DNA of 64,000 nucleotides, from positions 32,579 through 96,578 of the forward strand of contig NZ_JAUCCV010000003.1 in the NCBI RefSeq assembly GCF_034675905.1, written 5' to 3'. Below the pieces are notes generated by a model. The model was not told the DNA's origin. It saw nothing but the letters and a program-made list of their open reading frames with translations, and ran no database searches. The translations under genes were made by a program, and so were the position numbers. The first letter of the stretch is position 1. Each line of letters begins with the position of its first letter. The DNA is from Castellaniella sp034675905. Its GTDB lineage: Bacteria > Pseudomonadota > Gammaproteobacteria > Burkholderiales > Burkholderiaceae_B. Shown piece by piece: positions 1-10,907 of the stretch.

Positions 1-746
1 AAGGACCGGAAAAACCCATCCGGCTCGACTAATTCGGCCACCGACACGCGGCCGTTGACCAGCACCAGACGGCTGACCCGCGTATTGAAGCGGAACGTGA
101 CACCGGCCGCCTGCGCCTGTTCAGCCAGCCCGCGAGTGAACAGATGCACATCGCCGGATTCATCATCTGCTGTGAAATCTCCCCCCACGATAGGGTCGCG
201 TGCAGCGGCCAAGGCAGGCTCGATGCGCAGGACCTCCGCCGCATCCACGATCCGGCGGTCGACCCCCAGTTCGCGCATCTGCGCAGCACTGGTCCGCGCG
301 TACTCGAATTCGCGCGGATCCCGGTAAAACGCCAGAATGCCGCGCTCCAGGTGGTCGTATTCAATGCCCAGATCGGCTCTTAATTCACGCAGGGTCGCGC
401 GGCTGTACTGCGCCAGCGTCACCATGGCCCGCAAATTCGCGGCAAAGCGCGGCGCACGGCATTCATTCAAGTAGCGCGCGCACCACAACCACTGACGGGG
501 ATCCAGGCGCGGACTGACGCGCAAGGGCGCATCGGCCCGACCGATCCAGCGCAACACTTTTTTCAGCATATGCATGCTGGCCCAGGGCTCGGCATAGCAG
601 ACGGAAATCTGGCCGCCGTTGGCGCGGCTGGTTTCCAGCGCCACCCCGGAACGCCGTTCGATGACCTCGACTTCGTGACCCGCCCGTGCCAGCCACCAGG
701 CGCTGGACACCCCGATGATGCCGGCGCCGAACACGGCGACTTTCAT
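1..746 (-). CDS. dadA: D-amino-acid dehydrogenase (DadA-like), 3' end outside window
   Basis: FAD-dependent oxidoreductase of the DAO/DadA family, which oxidises D-amino acids to 2-oxo acids and passes electrons to the respiratory chain. About 248 N-terminal residues are visible. Translation begins MKVAVFGAGIIGVSSAWWLA, with the FAD-binding GxGxxG at residues 7-12 followed by a VIERR strand end. A later NGGQISVCYAEPWAS segment is typical of DadA. The start ATG overlaps the stop of the upstream reductase gene by 4 bp (ATGA), so the two are probably translationally coupled. The C-terminal half lies beyond base 1. Another DAO-family amine oxidase is possible because substrate residues cannot be judged. 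Confidence 0.85.
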   Translation of the reverse strand, partial: MKVAVFGAGIIGVSSAWWLARAGHEVEVIERRSGVALETSRANGGQISVCYAEPWASMHMLKKVLRWIGRADAPLRVSPRLDPRQWLWCARYLNECRAPRFAANLRAMVTLAQYSRATLRELRADLGIEYDHLERGILAFYRDPREFEYARTSAAQMRELGVDRRIVDAAEVLRIEPALAAARDPIVGGDFTADDESGDVHLFTRGLAEQAQAAGVTFRFNTRVSRLVLVNGRVSVAELVEPDGFFRS

Positions 747-1786
747 GTCTGGACCTCGGCGCGATCGGCCTCGGAGGTAAAGGCATCGGCGTAGAACATC
801 GCCGGCGGCAATGCACGCTGCTGCACAAAGTCATGGCGCGCCGCTTCGACCATGGCCGGCGCCCCGCAGGCGTAGACCTGATGACCGGACAGATCCGGGA
901 AATCGGCCATGACCGCCTGATGCACCCAGCCCGAACGGCCGTCCCAGCGGTCTTCGGGTGCGGCATCGGAAATGACTGGAACAAAACCGAAAGCCGGCCA
1001 CTGCCCCAGCCAGGCACGCACCAGATCCGCCTGATACAGATCGGCAGGCCGCCGCCCGCCCCAGTACAGCACGGCAGGGCGGTGATCGCCGCGCATCAGC
1101 ATGCTTTCGATCATGGCCTTGATGGGGGCGAAACCCGTCCCGCTGGCCAAAAAGACGATGGGGCGGTCCTCGTCGCGCAAGAAAAACGACCCCAGGGGGC
1201 CTTCGATACGCAAGATATCGCGGGCCTTCAGGGGGGTCTCGGTATGGCCGAAGACCTGATCGGTGAACATCCCGCCCGGCATGTGGCGCATGTGCAACTG
1301 CACGCGATGGTCCTGAGCCTGGGCGCAGGCCATGGAATAGCTGCGCCGACGACCGTCCTTGAACAGAAAATCCAGATACTGGCCCGGTTGGAAAGCAAAG
1401 GCCTCGGCCGACGGCAGCTGCAGCGAGACTTCCATGACATCCCCCGCCAGCGGCGTCAAGGCCTGCACCCGCACCGGCATTTTGCGCACGACGACGTCGC
1501 CGCGCATGCGGACTTCTTCGGCCTCGATCACCACATCGGTCGTGGGCCGCGCCTGGCACAGCAAGGTGTAGCCCTGCGCCCGGTCGGCCGGATCGAGGAT
1601 TCGGTCCGGCGCCGGACCGGCCTCGTAGCTGCCCGACACCACCCGCCCCCGGCAGGTGGAGCAGGTGCCATTGCGGCAGCTGTAGGGCAGGACCATGCCG
1701 GCAGCCAAAGCGGCATCCAGGATGGTCTGCCCGGGTTCGACGGTGAAATCCCGACCGGCTGGCTGCACCGAGACCTTGAGACTCAT
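743..1786 (-). CDS. 2Fe-2S ferredoxin/FAD/NAD(P) oxidoreductase (phenol hydroxylase or CDP-6-deoxyglucoseen reductase type)
   Basis: A 347-residue three-domain electron-transfer flavoprotein. The N-terminal plant-type ferredoxin domain has cluster ligands C37, C42, C45 (CRNGTCSTC) and C77. An FAD-binding domain with RRSYSMA follows, then an NAD(P)-binding domain with ASGTGFAPIKAMIE. Such proteins move electrons from NAD(P)H through FAD and the cluster to a partner oxygenase or dehydratase. Annotations such as CDP-6-deoxy-delta-3,4-glucoseen reductase are common for this architecture, but no sugar-pathway genes lie nearby. The partner is unknown. The downstream overlapping gene is a DadA-type flavoprotein, which makes a functional link conceivable. 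Confidence 0.85.
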   Translation of the reverse strand: MSLKVSVQPAGRDFTVEPGQTILDAALAAGMVLPYSCRNGTCSTCRGRVVSGSYEAGPAPDRILDPADRAQGYTLLCQARPTTDVVIEAEEVRMRGDVVVRKMPVRVQALTPLAGDVMEVSLQLPSAEAFAFQPGQYLDFLFKDGRRRSYSMACAQAQDHRVQLHMRHMPGGMFTDQVFGHTETPLKARDILRIEGPLGSFFLRDEDRPIVFLASGTGFAPIKAMIESMLMRGDHRPAVLYWGGRRPADLYQADLVRAWLGQWPAFGFVPVISDAAPEDRWDGRSGWVHQAVMADFPDLSGHQVYACGAPAMVEAARHDFVQQRALPPAMFYADAFTSEADRAEVQT

Positions 1787-1838
1787 GACGGATTCCGAAA
1801 ACGTGGGCGATCCCTCATTTTAGCCCCGCCGGCATCCT

Positions 1839-4148
1839 TTAATTTCCCGACCACAGGCTGGGCTGCTTGATCTTCACATCCAGCAGCTTGCCCTTGCGGG
1901 CGCGGCGTCCCACATAGATGGCCAGGTCATCCATAGACAAAGTCAGTTCGGTATCCCGGGCGCGATAAACCCCACGCAACACGACACCGGCCGGCCCCAC
2001 GGCGGCCCACTGCGCCAGGCTGTCGCCCTCGTCCAGCCCCATCAGGATGGTGCCGCGGCCGCCGCCCGCCAGGGCCTTCAGTTCATCCAGCGCCACGACC
2101 AGGAACTTGCCTTTCTGGCTGAACAGGGCGACCGCCTGATCATCGGGCTTGAGCAGCAGAGGCTTGAGCAGCCCGTCGCCCTTGTCCACGGTGACGAACT
2201 GCTTGCCCGCGTGCTGGCGGGTAGACAGGTCGCCGCCCGTCGCCACGAAGCCATAACCCGACACCACGCCCAGCAGCAGACGCTGTTCGGGCGGGGCGAC
2301 CCACATATGCACAATCCGGCTGCCGGGCTCCAGCGTCAGCATGGAGGTGACCGGCTGCCCGTCGCCGCGCGCCGATGGCAAGCTGGCCACCGCCACGCTG
2401 TAGCTGCGCCCGGTATTGGACAGCGCCGTCAGTTCCTGCGTGCTGCGGCATTCCACGGCATCGTACAGGGCATCGCCCGTCTTGAAGCTGAACTGCCCCA
2501 CGTCGTGCCCATGCCCCTGGCGTACCCGCAACCAGCCCTTTTGCGACATGATCACCGTCACCGGCTCGTCCAGCACCTGGGTTTCCAGCACGGCGCGATC
2601 TGCGGTTTCGATCAGGGTGCGGCGGTCATCGCCATACTGCTTGGCATCGGCCTCGATCTCGCGGATGATCAGGCGCCGGAAAGCGTCCGGGTTGTCCAGC
2701 AGATGCTGCAGCGCCTGCTCATCCTCGCGCTTGGCGGCCAGTTCCTGTTCAATGCGGATGCCTTCCAGACGCGCCAGCTGTCGCAGGCGCATTTCCAGGA
2801 TGTCGTCGGCCTGACGCTCGGACAGCGAGAAGCGTTCCATCAACGCCGCCCGGGGGTCATCGGCCTCGCGGATCGTGCGGATGACTTCGTCCACATTCAG
2901 ATAGACGATGCTGCGCCCTTCCAGGATATGGATGCGATCCTGCACCTTGTCCAGGCGATGGCGCGTACGCCGGGTCACGGTCTGCGCCCGGAAGGCCAGC
3001 CAGGATTCCAGCACCTGACGCAAGCTGCGCTGGCCGGGCCGGCCATCCGTATCGATACACACCAGATTCAGCGATACATTGCCTTCCAGGCCGGTACGCA
3101 CCAGCAGCAGATTGACGAACTCGTCGCGATCGATGCTGCGGGATTTCGGCTCGAACACCAGCCGCACCGGCGCCTGTTTGCCCGACTCGTCGCGCACGGC
3201 ATCCAGCAGCCCCAGCACCAGCGCCTTGGCCTGCTGCTGTTCGGCCGACAGCGATTTTTTGCCCGCGCGCGGCTTGGGGTTGGTCAGGTCTTCGATGGTT
3301 TCCAGGATTTTCTGGGCTGACGCGCCCGGCGGCAATTCCGTGACGACCAGCTGCCACTGCCCCCGCGCCATCTCCTCGAAGTGCCAACGGGCGCGGGCCT
3401 TCAGGCTGCCTCGGCCGCTGGCATAAATCTGCGCAATGTCTTCCGGAGACGAGATGATCTGCCCGCCACCCGGAAAATCCGGTCCCGGAATCATCGCATA
3501 CAGATCGGCATCGGCCAGCGAAGGCTTGCGCAGCAGCGCCACACAGGCCTGGGCGACTTCGCGCAGATTATGGGAAGGAATTTCAGTCGCCATGCCCACG
3601 GCAATGCCCGACGCCCCGTTCAGCAACATGATGGGCAGGCGCCCGGGCAGGCAGACCGGCTCCTGCTGGCTGCCATCGTAGTTGGGAGCAAAGTCCACCG
3701 TGCCTTCGTCCAGCTCGTCGAGCAGCAGGCGGGAAAACGGTGTCAGGCGCGCCTCGGTATAGCGCATGGCGGCAGCATTGTCGCCATCGCGCGAACCGAA
3801 ATTTCCCTGGCCATCGACCAGCGGATAGCGCAGCACGAAGTCCTGCGCCATGCGCACCATGGCGTCGTAGGCCGCCTGATCGCCGTGCGGGTGGTATTTA
3901 CCCAGCACATCGCCGACCACTCGCGCCGACTTGACCGGACGCGACTGCGGCCCCAGGCCCATGGCGTCCATCGCGTACAGAATGCGGCGCTGCACGGGTT
4001 TCTGCCCGTCCGAGATTTCCGGCAAGGCGCGGCCGCGCACCACCGATACGGCATAGTCCAGGTAGGCCTGTTCGGCATAGCGGGCCAGCACCAGGTTTTC
4101 ATCATCCCCTGCCATCAGCAGATCCGGGGTATTGGCATCCATCGTCAT
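1839..4148 (-). CDS. parC: DNA topoisomerase IV subunit A
   Basis: DNA breakage-reunion subunit of topoisomerase IV, which decatenates daughter chromosomes with ParE. The 769-residue protein has the winged-helix/tower region with catalytic Tyr130 in AAMRYTEARL, the GKYHPHGD motif at about 83-90, and a C-terminal beta-pinwheel. Length is normal for ParC. The position matching E. coli Ser80 is Gln91 (HPHGDQAAYD) and the Glu84 position is Asp95. These are the residues that shape quinolone binding, so this subunit may be intrinsically less drug-sensitive. It lies 3 bp downstream of parE. Confidence 0.95.
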   Translation of the reverse strand: MTMDANTPDLLMAGDDENLVLARYAEQAYLDYAVSVVRGRALPEISDGQKPVQRRILYAMDAMGLGPQSRPVKSARVVGDVLGKYHPHGDQAAYDAMVRMAQDFVLRYPLVDGQGNFGSRDGDNAAAMRYTEARLTPFSRLLLDELDEGTVDFAPNYDGSQQEPVCLPGRLPIMLLNGASGIAVGMATEIPSHNLREVAQACVALLRKPSLADADLYAMIPGPDFPGGGQIISSPEDIAQIYASGRGSLKARARWHFEEMARGQWQLVVTELPPGASAQKILETIEDLTNPKPRAGKKSLSAEQQQAKALVLGLLDAVRDESGKQAPVRLVFEPKSRSIDRDEFVNLLLVRTGLEGNVSLNLVCIDTDGRPGQRSLRQVLESWLAFRAQTVTRRTRHRLDKVQDRIHILEGRSIVYLNVDEVIRTIREADDPRAALMERFSLSERQADDILEMRLRQLARLEGIRIEQELAAKREDEQALQHLLDNPDAFRRLIIREIEADAKQYGDDRRTLIETADRAVLETQVLDEPVTVIMSQKGWLRVRQGHGHDVGQFSFKTGDALYDAVECRSTQELTALSNTGRSYSVAVASLPSARGDGQPVTSMLTLEPGSRIVHMWVAPPEQRLLLGVVSGYGFVATGGDLSTRQHAGKQFVTVDKGDGLLKPLLLKPDDQAVALFSQKGKFLVVALDELKALAGGGRGTILMGLDEGDSLAQWAAVGPAGVVLRGVYRARDTELTLSMDDLAIYVGRRARKGKLLDVKIKQPSLWSGN

Positions 4149-4151
4149 TCC

Positions 4152-6113
4152 TTAAACGTCCACTTCGGCCAGATTGCCTTTTTCTTCCAGCCAGGTGCGC
4201 CGCTGGTTGGCCTCGCCACGCGCCATCAGCATGTCGAACATCTGCACCGAACCCGGCAGTCCGTCGTCGCCATGACGCACCTGCGCCAACCGACGGGTGT
4301 CCGGGTTCAGCGTGGTATCCCACAACTGTTCAGCATTCATTTCCCCCAGCCCCTTGAAGCGGCTGATGCGCCAGACACCCTCGCGCAGGCCTTCGCCGCG
4401 CAGTTTTTCCTGCACGGCATCCAATTCGACCTGATCCAGGCAATACAGCTTGCGAGCCGGGCGTTTGCCCGCCGCCGGCACGTCCACCCGGAACAGCGGC
4501 GGGCGCGCGATATAGACATGACCCGCCTCGATCAGGCGCGGAAAATGCCGCAGAAACAGCGTCAGCAACAGGACCTGGATATGGGCGCCATCGACGTCGG
4601 CATCCGACAGAATACAGATGCGCCCATAGCGCAGCCCCGACAGGTCGACGTCCTGGCCGGCAGCATGCGGATCGACGCCGATGGCCACCGAGATATCGTG
4701 GATTTCATTGTTGGCAAACAGCCGATCGCGCTCGACCTCCCAGGCGTTCAGGATTTTGCCGCGCAACGGCAGGATCGCCTGGAATTCCTTGTCGCGCCCC
4801 ATCTTGGCAGAACCGCCCGCCGAATCGCCCTCGACCAGAAAGACCTCGGTGCGCGTCACGTCCGTCGATTCGCAATCCGTCAGTTTGCCGGGCAAGACAG
4901 CCACGCCAGACCCCTTGCGCTTTTCGACCTTGCGCGCGGCGCGGCTGCGGGCCTGGGCCTGGCCGATCGCCAGCTCCGCCAGACGCTTGCCGAACTCGAC
5001 ATTGGCATGCAGCCATAGTTCCAGGGCATTGCGCAGGAATCCGCCCACCAGCCGCACGGCATCGCGGCTATTCAGGCGCTCCTTGATCTGGCCCTGAAAC
5101 TGCGGGTCCAGCACCTTGGCCGACAGGATGAAGCTGGCGCGCGCGAAGACATCTTCCGGCAGCAGACGGATGCCCTTGGGCAGCAGATTGTGCAATTCCG
5201 CAAAGGATTTCACGGCATTGAACAGGCCTTCACGCAGGCCCGATTCATGCGTCCCGCCCGCTGTCGTGGCGATCAGGTTGACATAGGATTCACGCACCAC
5301 CGGGCCTTCTTCGGTCCAGGCCACCACCCACTGCGCACCCTCGCCCAGCGCGTATTGCTCATCGTCATCCGCCGCATATTGCTGACCCGCAAACAAGGGC
5401 ACCAAGGTCGGCGCATCGCCCAAGGCTTCGCTCAGATAGCCCTTCAGGCCGGTCTCGTAGTGCCATTCCCGCTGCTGGCCGGTTTTTTCCGTCGCCAAGG
5501 TGACGCGCGTGCCCGGCAGCAGCACCGCCTTGCTGCGCAGGGCGTGTTCCAGATCGCCCAGCGGCACCTGCGCATGATCGAAATAGCGGGGGTCCGGCCA
5601 GGCTCTGACGCGGGTGCCCGACCGGCGCTTGCCGACCGTTCCCGTCTGGCTCAGGGGCTCGATCACCGCGCCATCGGCAAAGACGATGCGATATTCGCCG
5701 CCATCGCGCCAGATGGTGACTTCCAGCCGGGTGGACAGCGCATTGGTGACCGACACCCCCACGCCGTGCAGGCCGCCGGAAAAGGCGTAGGCGCCGCCAT
5801 CAGCCTTGTTGAACTTGCCGCCCGCGTGCAAGCGGGTAAAGACCAGTTCGACCACCGGCGCATGCTCTTCCGGGTGGTCGCCCACCGGAATGCCGCGCCC
5901 GTCGTCTTCCACCGACAGGCTGCCGTCTGCGTGCAAGGTCACCGCGATGCGGTGTCCGAAACCGGCCAGCGCTTCGTCTGCAGCGTTGTCGATGACTTCC
6001 TGGATGATATGCAGCGGGTTATCGGTGCGCGTGTACATCCCGGGGCGCTGGCGTACCGGCTCCAGCCCTTTCAGAACGCGAATCGATGACTCGTCGTAGC
6101 GTGCTGTGCTCAC
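4152..6113 (-). CDS. parE: DNA topoisomerase IV subunit B
   Basis: ATPase subunit of topoisomerase IV, 653 residues. The GHKL ATPase domain is visible (DNAADEALAG, then DDGRGIPVG and GLHGVGVSVTNALS). The TOPRIM domain follows with EGDSAGGSAK and DADVDGAHI acidic residues. Length favours ParE over GyrB, which is about 800 residues, and parC follows directly. The start MSTARYDESSIRVLKGLEPV matches the usual ParE N-terminus. Confidence 0.95.
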   Translation of the reverse strand: MSTARYDESSIRVLKGLEPVRQRPGMYTRTDNPLHIIQEVIDNAADEALAGFGHRIAVTLHADGSLSVEDDGRGIPVGDHPEEHAPVVELVFTRLHAGGKFNKADGGAYAFSGGLHGVGVSVTNALSTRLEVTIWRDGGEYRIVFADGAVIEPLSQTGTVGKRRSGTRVRAWPDPRYFDHAQVPLGDLEHALRSKAVLLPGTRVTLATEKTGQQREWHYETGLKGYLSEALGDAPTLVPLFAGQQYAADDDEQYALGEGAQWVVAWTEEGPVVRESYVNLIATTAGGTHESGLREGLFNAVKSFAELHNLLPKGIRLLPEDVFARASFILSAKVLDPQFQGQIKERLNSRDAVRLVGGFLRNALELWLHANVEFGKRLAELAIGQAQARSRAARKVEKRKGSGVAVLPGKLTDCESTDVTRTEVFLVEGDSAGGSAKMGRDKEFQAILPLRGKILNAWEVERDRLFANNEIHDISVAIGVDPHAAGQDVDLSGLRYGRICILSDADVDGAHIQVLLLTLFLRHFPRLIEAGHVYIARPPLFRVDVPAAGKRPARKLYCLDQVELDAVQEKLRGEGLREGVWRISRFKGLGEMNAEQLWDTTLNPDTRRLAQVRHGDDGLPGSVQMFDMLMARGEANQRRTWLEEKGNLAEVDV

Positions 6114-6268
6114 TGTGGTGTCCGTCCGTTGGCAATCAAAAAGGTCACCATTTTACGGAGATAATGGTATGCTTAGCGACATAGGGCCTCACGCGCCCCG
6201 CTGCGCGACGGCATTTCCACCGGCTCCTTGCCTTCCCTTTCCTAGCATTTGCGCACAATAACCGCACT

Positions 6269-6595
6269 ATGAGCGACTCCATCAAGCACGTAAGCGATGC
6301 GTCCTTCCAGGCCGACGTGCTCCAATCCGAATTACCTGTTCTGGTCGACTACTGGGCCGAATGGTGCGGCCCTTGTAAAATGGTCGCCCCGCTGCTCGAC
6401 GAAGCCGCCGCCAAATACCAAGACCGCGTGACCATCGTCAAACTGAACGTGGACGAAAATCCCGACAGCGCCGCCCAGTATGGCATACGCGGCATTCCTA
6501 CCCTGATGCTGTTCAAGGACGGCAAAGTCGCCACCACCAAGGTCGGCGCTCTGTCCCGCACGCAGCTTCAGGCTTTTCTCGACGAATCTCTCTGA
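6269..6595 (+). CDS. trxA: Thioredoxin 1
   Basis: Cytosolic disulfide reductase of 108 residues, the standard thioredoxin size, with active site WCGPC at residues 32-36 and the cis-proline segment GIRGIPTLMLF. It donates electrons to ribonucleotide reductases, PAPS reductase and other enzymes. It precedes rho on the same strand, the common trxA-rho order in proteobacteria. The 155-bp gap to the divergent parE must hold promoters for both directions. Confidence 0.97.
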   Translation: MSDSIKHVSDASFQADVLQSELPVLVDYWAEWCGPCKMVAPLLDEAAAKYQDRVTIVKLNVDENPDSAAQYGIRGIPTLMLFKDGKVATTKVGALSRTQLQAFLDESL

Positions 6596-6682
6596 TTCCT
6601 TTTCATCACCCGCAGTGATTGCGTGCAGGCCCGGTCCCGGACCTGCACAGCGTCCGACGATTCCTTCTTCTCCTTCCTCCCC

Positions 6683-7939
6683 ATGCATCTGAACGAACTC
6701 AAAGCGCTGCACGTGTCGCAGCTGCTGGAAATGGCTGCCGAACTCGACATCGACAATGCCAACCGGCTGCGCAAGCAGGAACTGATGTTTGCCATCATGA
6801 AGCGCCGCGCCAAACAAGGCGAGCAGATCTTCGGCGATGGCGTTCTGGAAGTGCTGCCCGACGGATTCGGCTTCCTGCGCTCGCCCGATACCTCCTATCT
6901 GGCCAGCACCGACGACATCTACATCTCGCCCTCGCAGATCCGCCGCTTCAATCTGCACACCGGCGACTCCATCGAAGGCGAAGTCCGCATCCCCAAGGAC
7001 GGCGAGCGCTATTTCGCCCTGGTCAAGGTCGACAAGGTCAATGGCATGCTGCCGGAGACCATCAAGCACCGGATCATGTTCGAGAACCTGACGCCGCTGC
7101 ACCCCGACGATCCGATGGTCTTGGAACGCGACATCAAGAGCAAGGAAAACATCACCGGCCGCATCATGGACATCTTTGCCCCGATCGGCAAAGGCCAGCG
7201 CGCCCTGGTCGTCGCCAGCCCGAAATCGGGCAAGACGGTGATCATGCAGCACATCGCGCACGCCATCACCACGAACTACCCCGACGCGGTCATGATCGTG
7301 CTGCTGGTCGACGAACGCCCCGAAGAAGTCACTGAAATGCAGCGCACCGTGCGCGGCGAAGTCGTGGCATCGACCTTCGACGAACCCGCCACCCGCCACG
7401 TGCAGGTTGCTGAAATGGTCATCGAAAAGGCCAAGCGCCTGGTCGAACTGAAGAAAGACGTCGTCATTCTGCTGGATTCCATCACCCGCCTGGCACGCGC
7501 CTACAACACCGTGGTGCCGGCATCGGGCAAAGTCCTGACCGGCGGCGTGGACGCCAACGCCCTGCAGCGACCGAAACGCTTTTTCGGCGCGGCGCGCAAC
7601 CTCGAAGAAGGCGGGTCGCTCACCATCATCGGCACGGCCCTGATCGAAACGGGCAGCCGCATGGACGAAGTCATTTACGAAGAATTCAAGGGCACCGGCA
7701 ACTCCGAAGTGCACCTGGAACGGCGATTGGCCGAGAAACGCATCTATCCAGCCATCAACCTGAACAAATCCGGCACGCGACGCGAAGAGCTCCTGATCAA
7801 ACCCGAACTTTTACAAAAAGTCTGGGTGCTACGCAAATTCATCCATGACATGGATGAGATCGACGCCATGGAATTCATCCTGGACAAAATCCGGGCAACC
7901 AAAAACAACGCCGAATTTTTTGACATGATGAAGAAATAA
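6683..7939 (+). CDS. rho: Transcription termination factor Rho
   Basis: Hexameric RNA-dependent helicase that ends transcription. The ATG at 6683 gives 418 residues and the usual MHLNELKALHVSQLLEMA start; the upstream in-frame extension is not needed. The N-terminal Rho-N/cold-shock RNA-binding domain contains DGFGFLRSP, and the Walker A is ASPKSGKT followed by Walker B VDERPEEVTEM. The Q- and R-loop region around LTGGVDANALQRPKRFFGAARN is intact. It lies 87 bp after trxA. Confidence 0.97.
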   Translation: MHLNELKALHVSQLLEMAAELDIDNANRLRKQELMFAIMKRRAKQGEQIFGDGVLEVLPDGFGFLRSPDTSYLASTDDIYISPSQIRRFNLHTGDSIEGEVRIPKDGERYFALVKVDKVNGMLPETIKHRIMFENLTPLHPDDPMVLERDIKSKENITGRIMDIFAPIGKGQRALVVASPKSGKTVIMQHIAHAITTNYPDAVMIVLLVDERPEEVTEMQRTVRGEVVASTFDEPATRHVQVAEMVIEKAKRLVELKKDVVILLDSITRLARAYNTVVPASGKVLTGGVDANALQRPKRFFGAARNLEEGGSLTIIGTALIETGSRMDEVIYEEFKGTGNSEVHLERRLAEKRIYPAINLNKSGTRREELLIKPELLQKVWVLRKFIHDMDEIDAMEFILDKIRATKNNAEFFDMMKK

Positions 7940-7951
7940 GCGAGCACCTTG

Positions 7952-9292
<1,341 letters not shown>

Positions 9293-9321
9293 CCTGCGTC
9301 CTGGCTGCCGCCATGGCCTCA

Positions 9322-9359
9322 GCCATGAAAAAAGCTCCTTAGGGGGCTTTTTTCATGGC
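9322..9359. terminator. Bidirectional intrinsic terminator between gdhA and the ABC ATPase gene
   Basis: A 14-bp arm GCCATGAAAAAAGC pairs with GCTTTTTTCATGGC, with further pairing inside it. The A-run/T-run arms provide a U-tract on both strands, so it can end gdhA transcripts (+) and the six-gene arginine operon (-). Confidence 0.9.
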
Positions 9360-9372
9360 CAGAGCCGCCGTA

Positions 9373-10161
9373 TCACACCAGAATCTGCTGCAAAAAGGCC
9401 CTTGCCCGATCACTGCGTGGCAGGGTGAAAAACAATTCCGGCTCATTGTCTTCGACGATGGATCCTTCATCCATAAACAGCACCCGCTCCGCCACCTGGC
9501 GCGCGAACCCCATCTCGTGCGTGACGCACAGCATCGTCACCCCGCTCTCAGCCAGCTGAACCATCACATCCAGAACTTCTTTCACCATTTCAGGATCCAA
9601 CGCAGCAGTGGGCTCATCAAATAGAATGATTTTTGGCTCCATGCACAGGGCGCGGGCAATCGCCACCCGCTGCTGCTGACCGCCGGACAGCTGTGCAGGG
9701 TATTTGCACAGGTGCGCCCGCATGCCGACCTTGTCCAGAAAATGACAGGCGCGCTCTTGCGCGCCCTGGCGCCGCAAGCCGCGCACCGACATGGGCGCCA
9801 GCGTGCAATTGTCCAGCACCGTCAGGTGGGGGAACAGATTGAAATGCTGAAATACCATGCCGACGTCCTGCAACACCGGCGCCGCCTTGGGTGCGGTCTG
9901 CACGATATTGGCCCCCAGGATCTCGATGTGTCCGTGCTGAGCCGTCTCCAGCTGATTGATGCAGCGTATCAAAGAGGATTTCCCCGAGCCTGACGGACCG
10001 CAGAGAACGATCCGATCCCCCTGGCGCACCCGCAGGTTGATGTCTCGCAGGGCATGGTAATCGCCATACCATTTGTTCAGACCCTGGATATCGATGACGA
10101 CAGGGACATCGCCAGCCGGCAAGGTGTCTTGCAGATAACGGGATTGGATTGGAGCATTCAT
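9373..10161 (-). CDS. Polar amino-acid ABC transporter, ATP-binding protein
   Basis: A 262-residue ATPase of the HisP/GlnQ/ArtP group. It has Walker A GPSGSGKSS, the Q-loop region VFQHFNLFPHLTVL, signature LSGGQQQRVAIARAL and Walker B IILFDEPTAALDPE. It powers the importer formed by the two permeases and the binding protein upstream. It is the last gene of an operon that also encodes arginase and ornithine cyclodeaminase, so arginine or ornithine is the likely cargo. An N-terminal extension of about 20 residues precedes the ABC domain. Confidence 0.92.
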   Translation of the reverse strand: MNAPIQSRYLQDTLPAGDVPVVIDIQGLNKWYGDYHALRDINLRVRQGDRIVLCGPSGSGKSSLIRCINQLETAQHGHIEILGANIVQTAPKAAPVLQDVGMVFQHFNLFPHLTVLDNCTLAPMSVRGLRRQGAQERACHFLDKVGMRAHLCKYPAQLSGGQQQRVAIARALCMEPKIILFDEPTAALDPEMVKEVLDVMVQLAESGVTMLCVTHEMGFARQVAERVLFMDEGSIVEDNEPELFFTLPRSDRARAFLQQILV

Positions 10162-10185
10162 GATGAGTCAGTCCGTAAACGGGCC

Positions 10186-10902
10186 TCAGCGGCCCAGGTG
10201 GCGGGACAACCGTCCCTCCATGATCAGCAGCACCCGCCGCAACACCTCGACAACACACAAATACAGCACTGCGGCCCAAAGATAGATTTCAAAATTGAAA
10301 CTTCTGGAATAGGCCAGTTTGGTGACGCCCATGACGTCATACACGGTCACCAGGGAAGCAATCGCGCTGGCCTTGACCAGCAGAATCATTTCATTGCCCA
10401 GCGGCCCGATTGCGATCCGCATGGACTGCGGCAGCATCACGCTTAGAAAGGTCCGCACACGCCCCAGGCTGAGCGCTCGGCAGGCCTCTCTTTGCCCTGC
10501 AGGAATCGCCAGCAGACTGCCACGAAAGATCTCTGCCTGATAGGCCGCTGTATTCAAGGTAAAGGCCAACAGCGCGCACCACCAGGGATCGCGGAAAAAC
10601 CACCACAGGTTGATCGACTGCCAAAATCCGCGAAAAGCGCCCATCCCGTAATACAGCAGAAACAGCTGAGCCAGCAGCGGGGAGCCGCGGAAAAAATAGA
10701 TATAGCCACTGCTGAACCCGCGGACCAGCCGCCGGGCCGACAAGCGCCCCCACACCAACACCCAGCCCAGCAGCCAGCCTAGAAGGAAGGACAGCAAGAC
10801 CAGTTTCATGGTGATCCAGAAACCCGTCAGCATGCGCAGACCATAGAGATCCAGCAAAGACGGGTCCAGGAAGTACGATAAGAAATGCTTGGCTGCATCC
10901 AT
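10186..10902 (-). CDS. Polar amino-acid ABC transporter, permease (HisM/ArtM type)
   Basis: Inner-membrane permease of 238 residues with hydrophobic segments near residues 20-45, 60-80, 95-115 and 195-215. The EAA-type coupling loop is seen as PAGQREACRALSLGRVRTFLSVMLPQSMR. It pairs with the permease 5 bp upstream to form a heterodimeric channel. The tight spacing indicates a single transcript. Confidence 0.9.
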   Translation of the reverse strand: MDAAKHFLSYFLDPSLLDLYGLRMLTGFWITMKLVLLSFLLGWLLGWVLVWGRLSARRLVRGFSSGYIYFFRGSPLLAQLFLLYYGMGAFRGFWQSINLWWFFRDPWWCALLAFTLNTAAYQAEIFRGSLLAIPAGQREACRALSLGRVRTFLSVMLPQSMRIAIGPLGNEMILLVKASAIASLVTVYDVMGVTKLAYSRSFNFEIYLWAAVLYLCVVEVLRRVLLIMEGRLSRHLGR

Positions 10903-10907
10903 GGCGA

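Noticed and set aside
2211..3320. Long plus-strand ORF opposite parC
   Set aside because: Shadow frame in high-GC DNA; the antisense protein is a full ParC with catalytic motifs, and the shadow has His/Gln-rich sequence typical of antisense reads.
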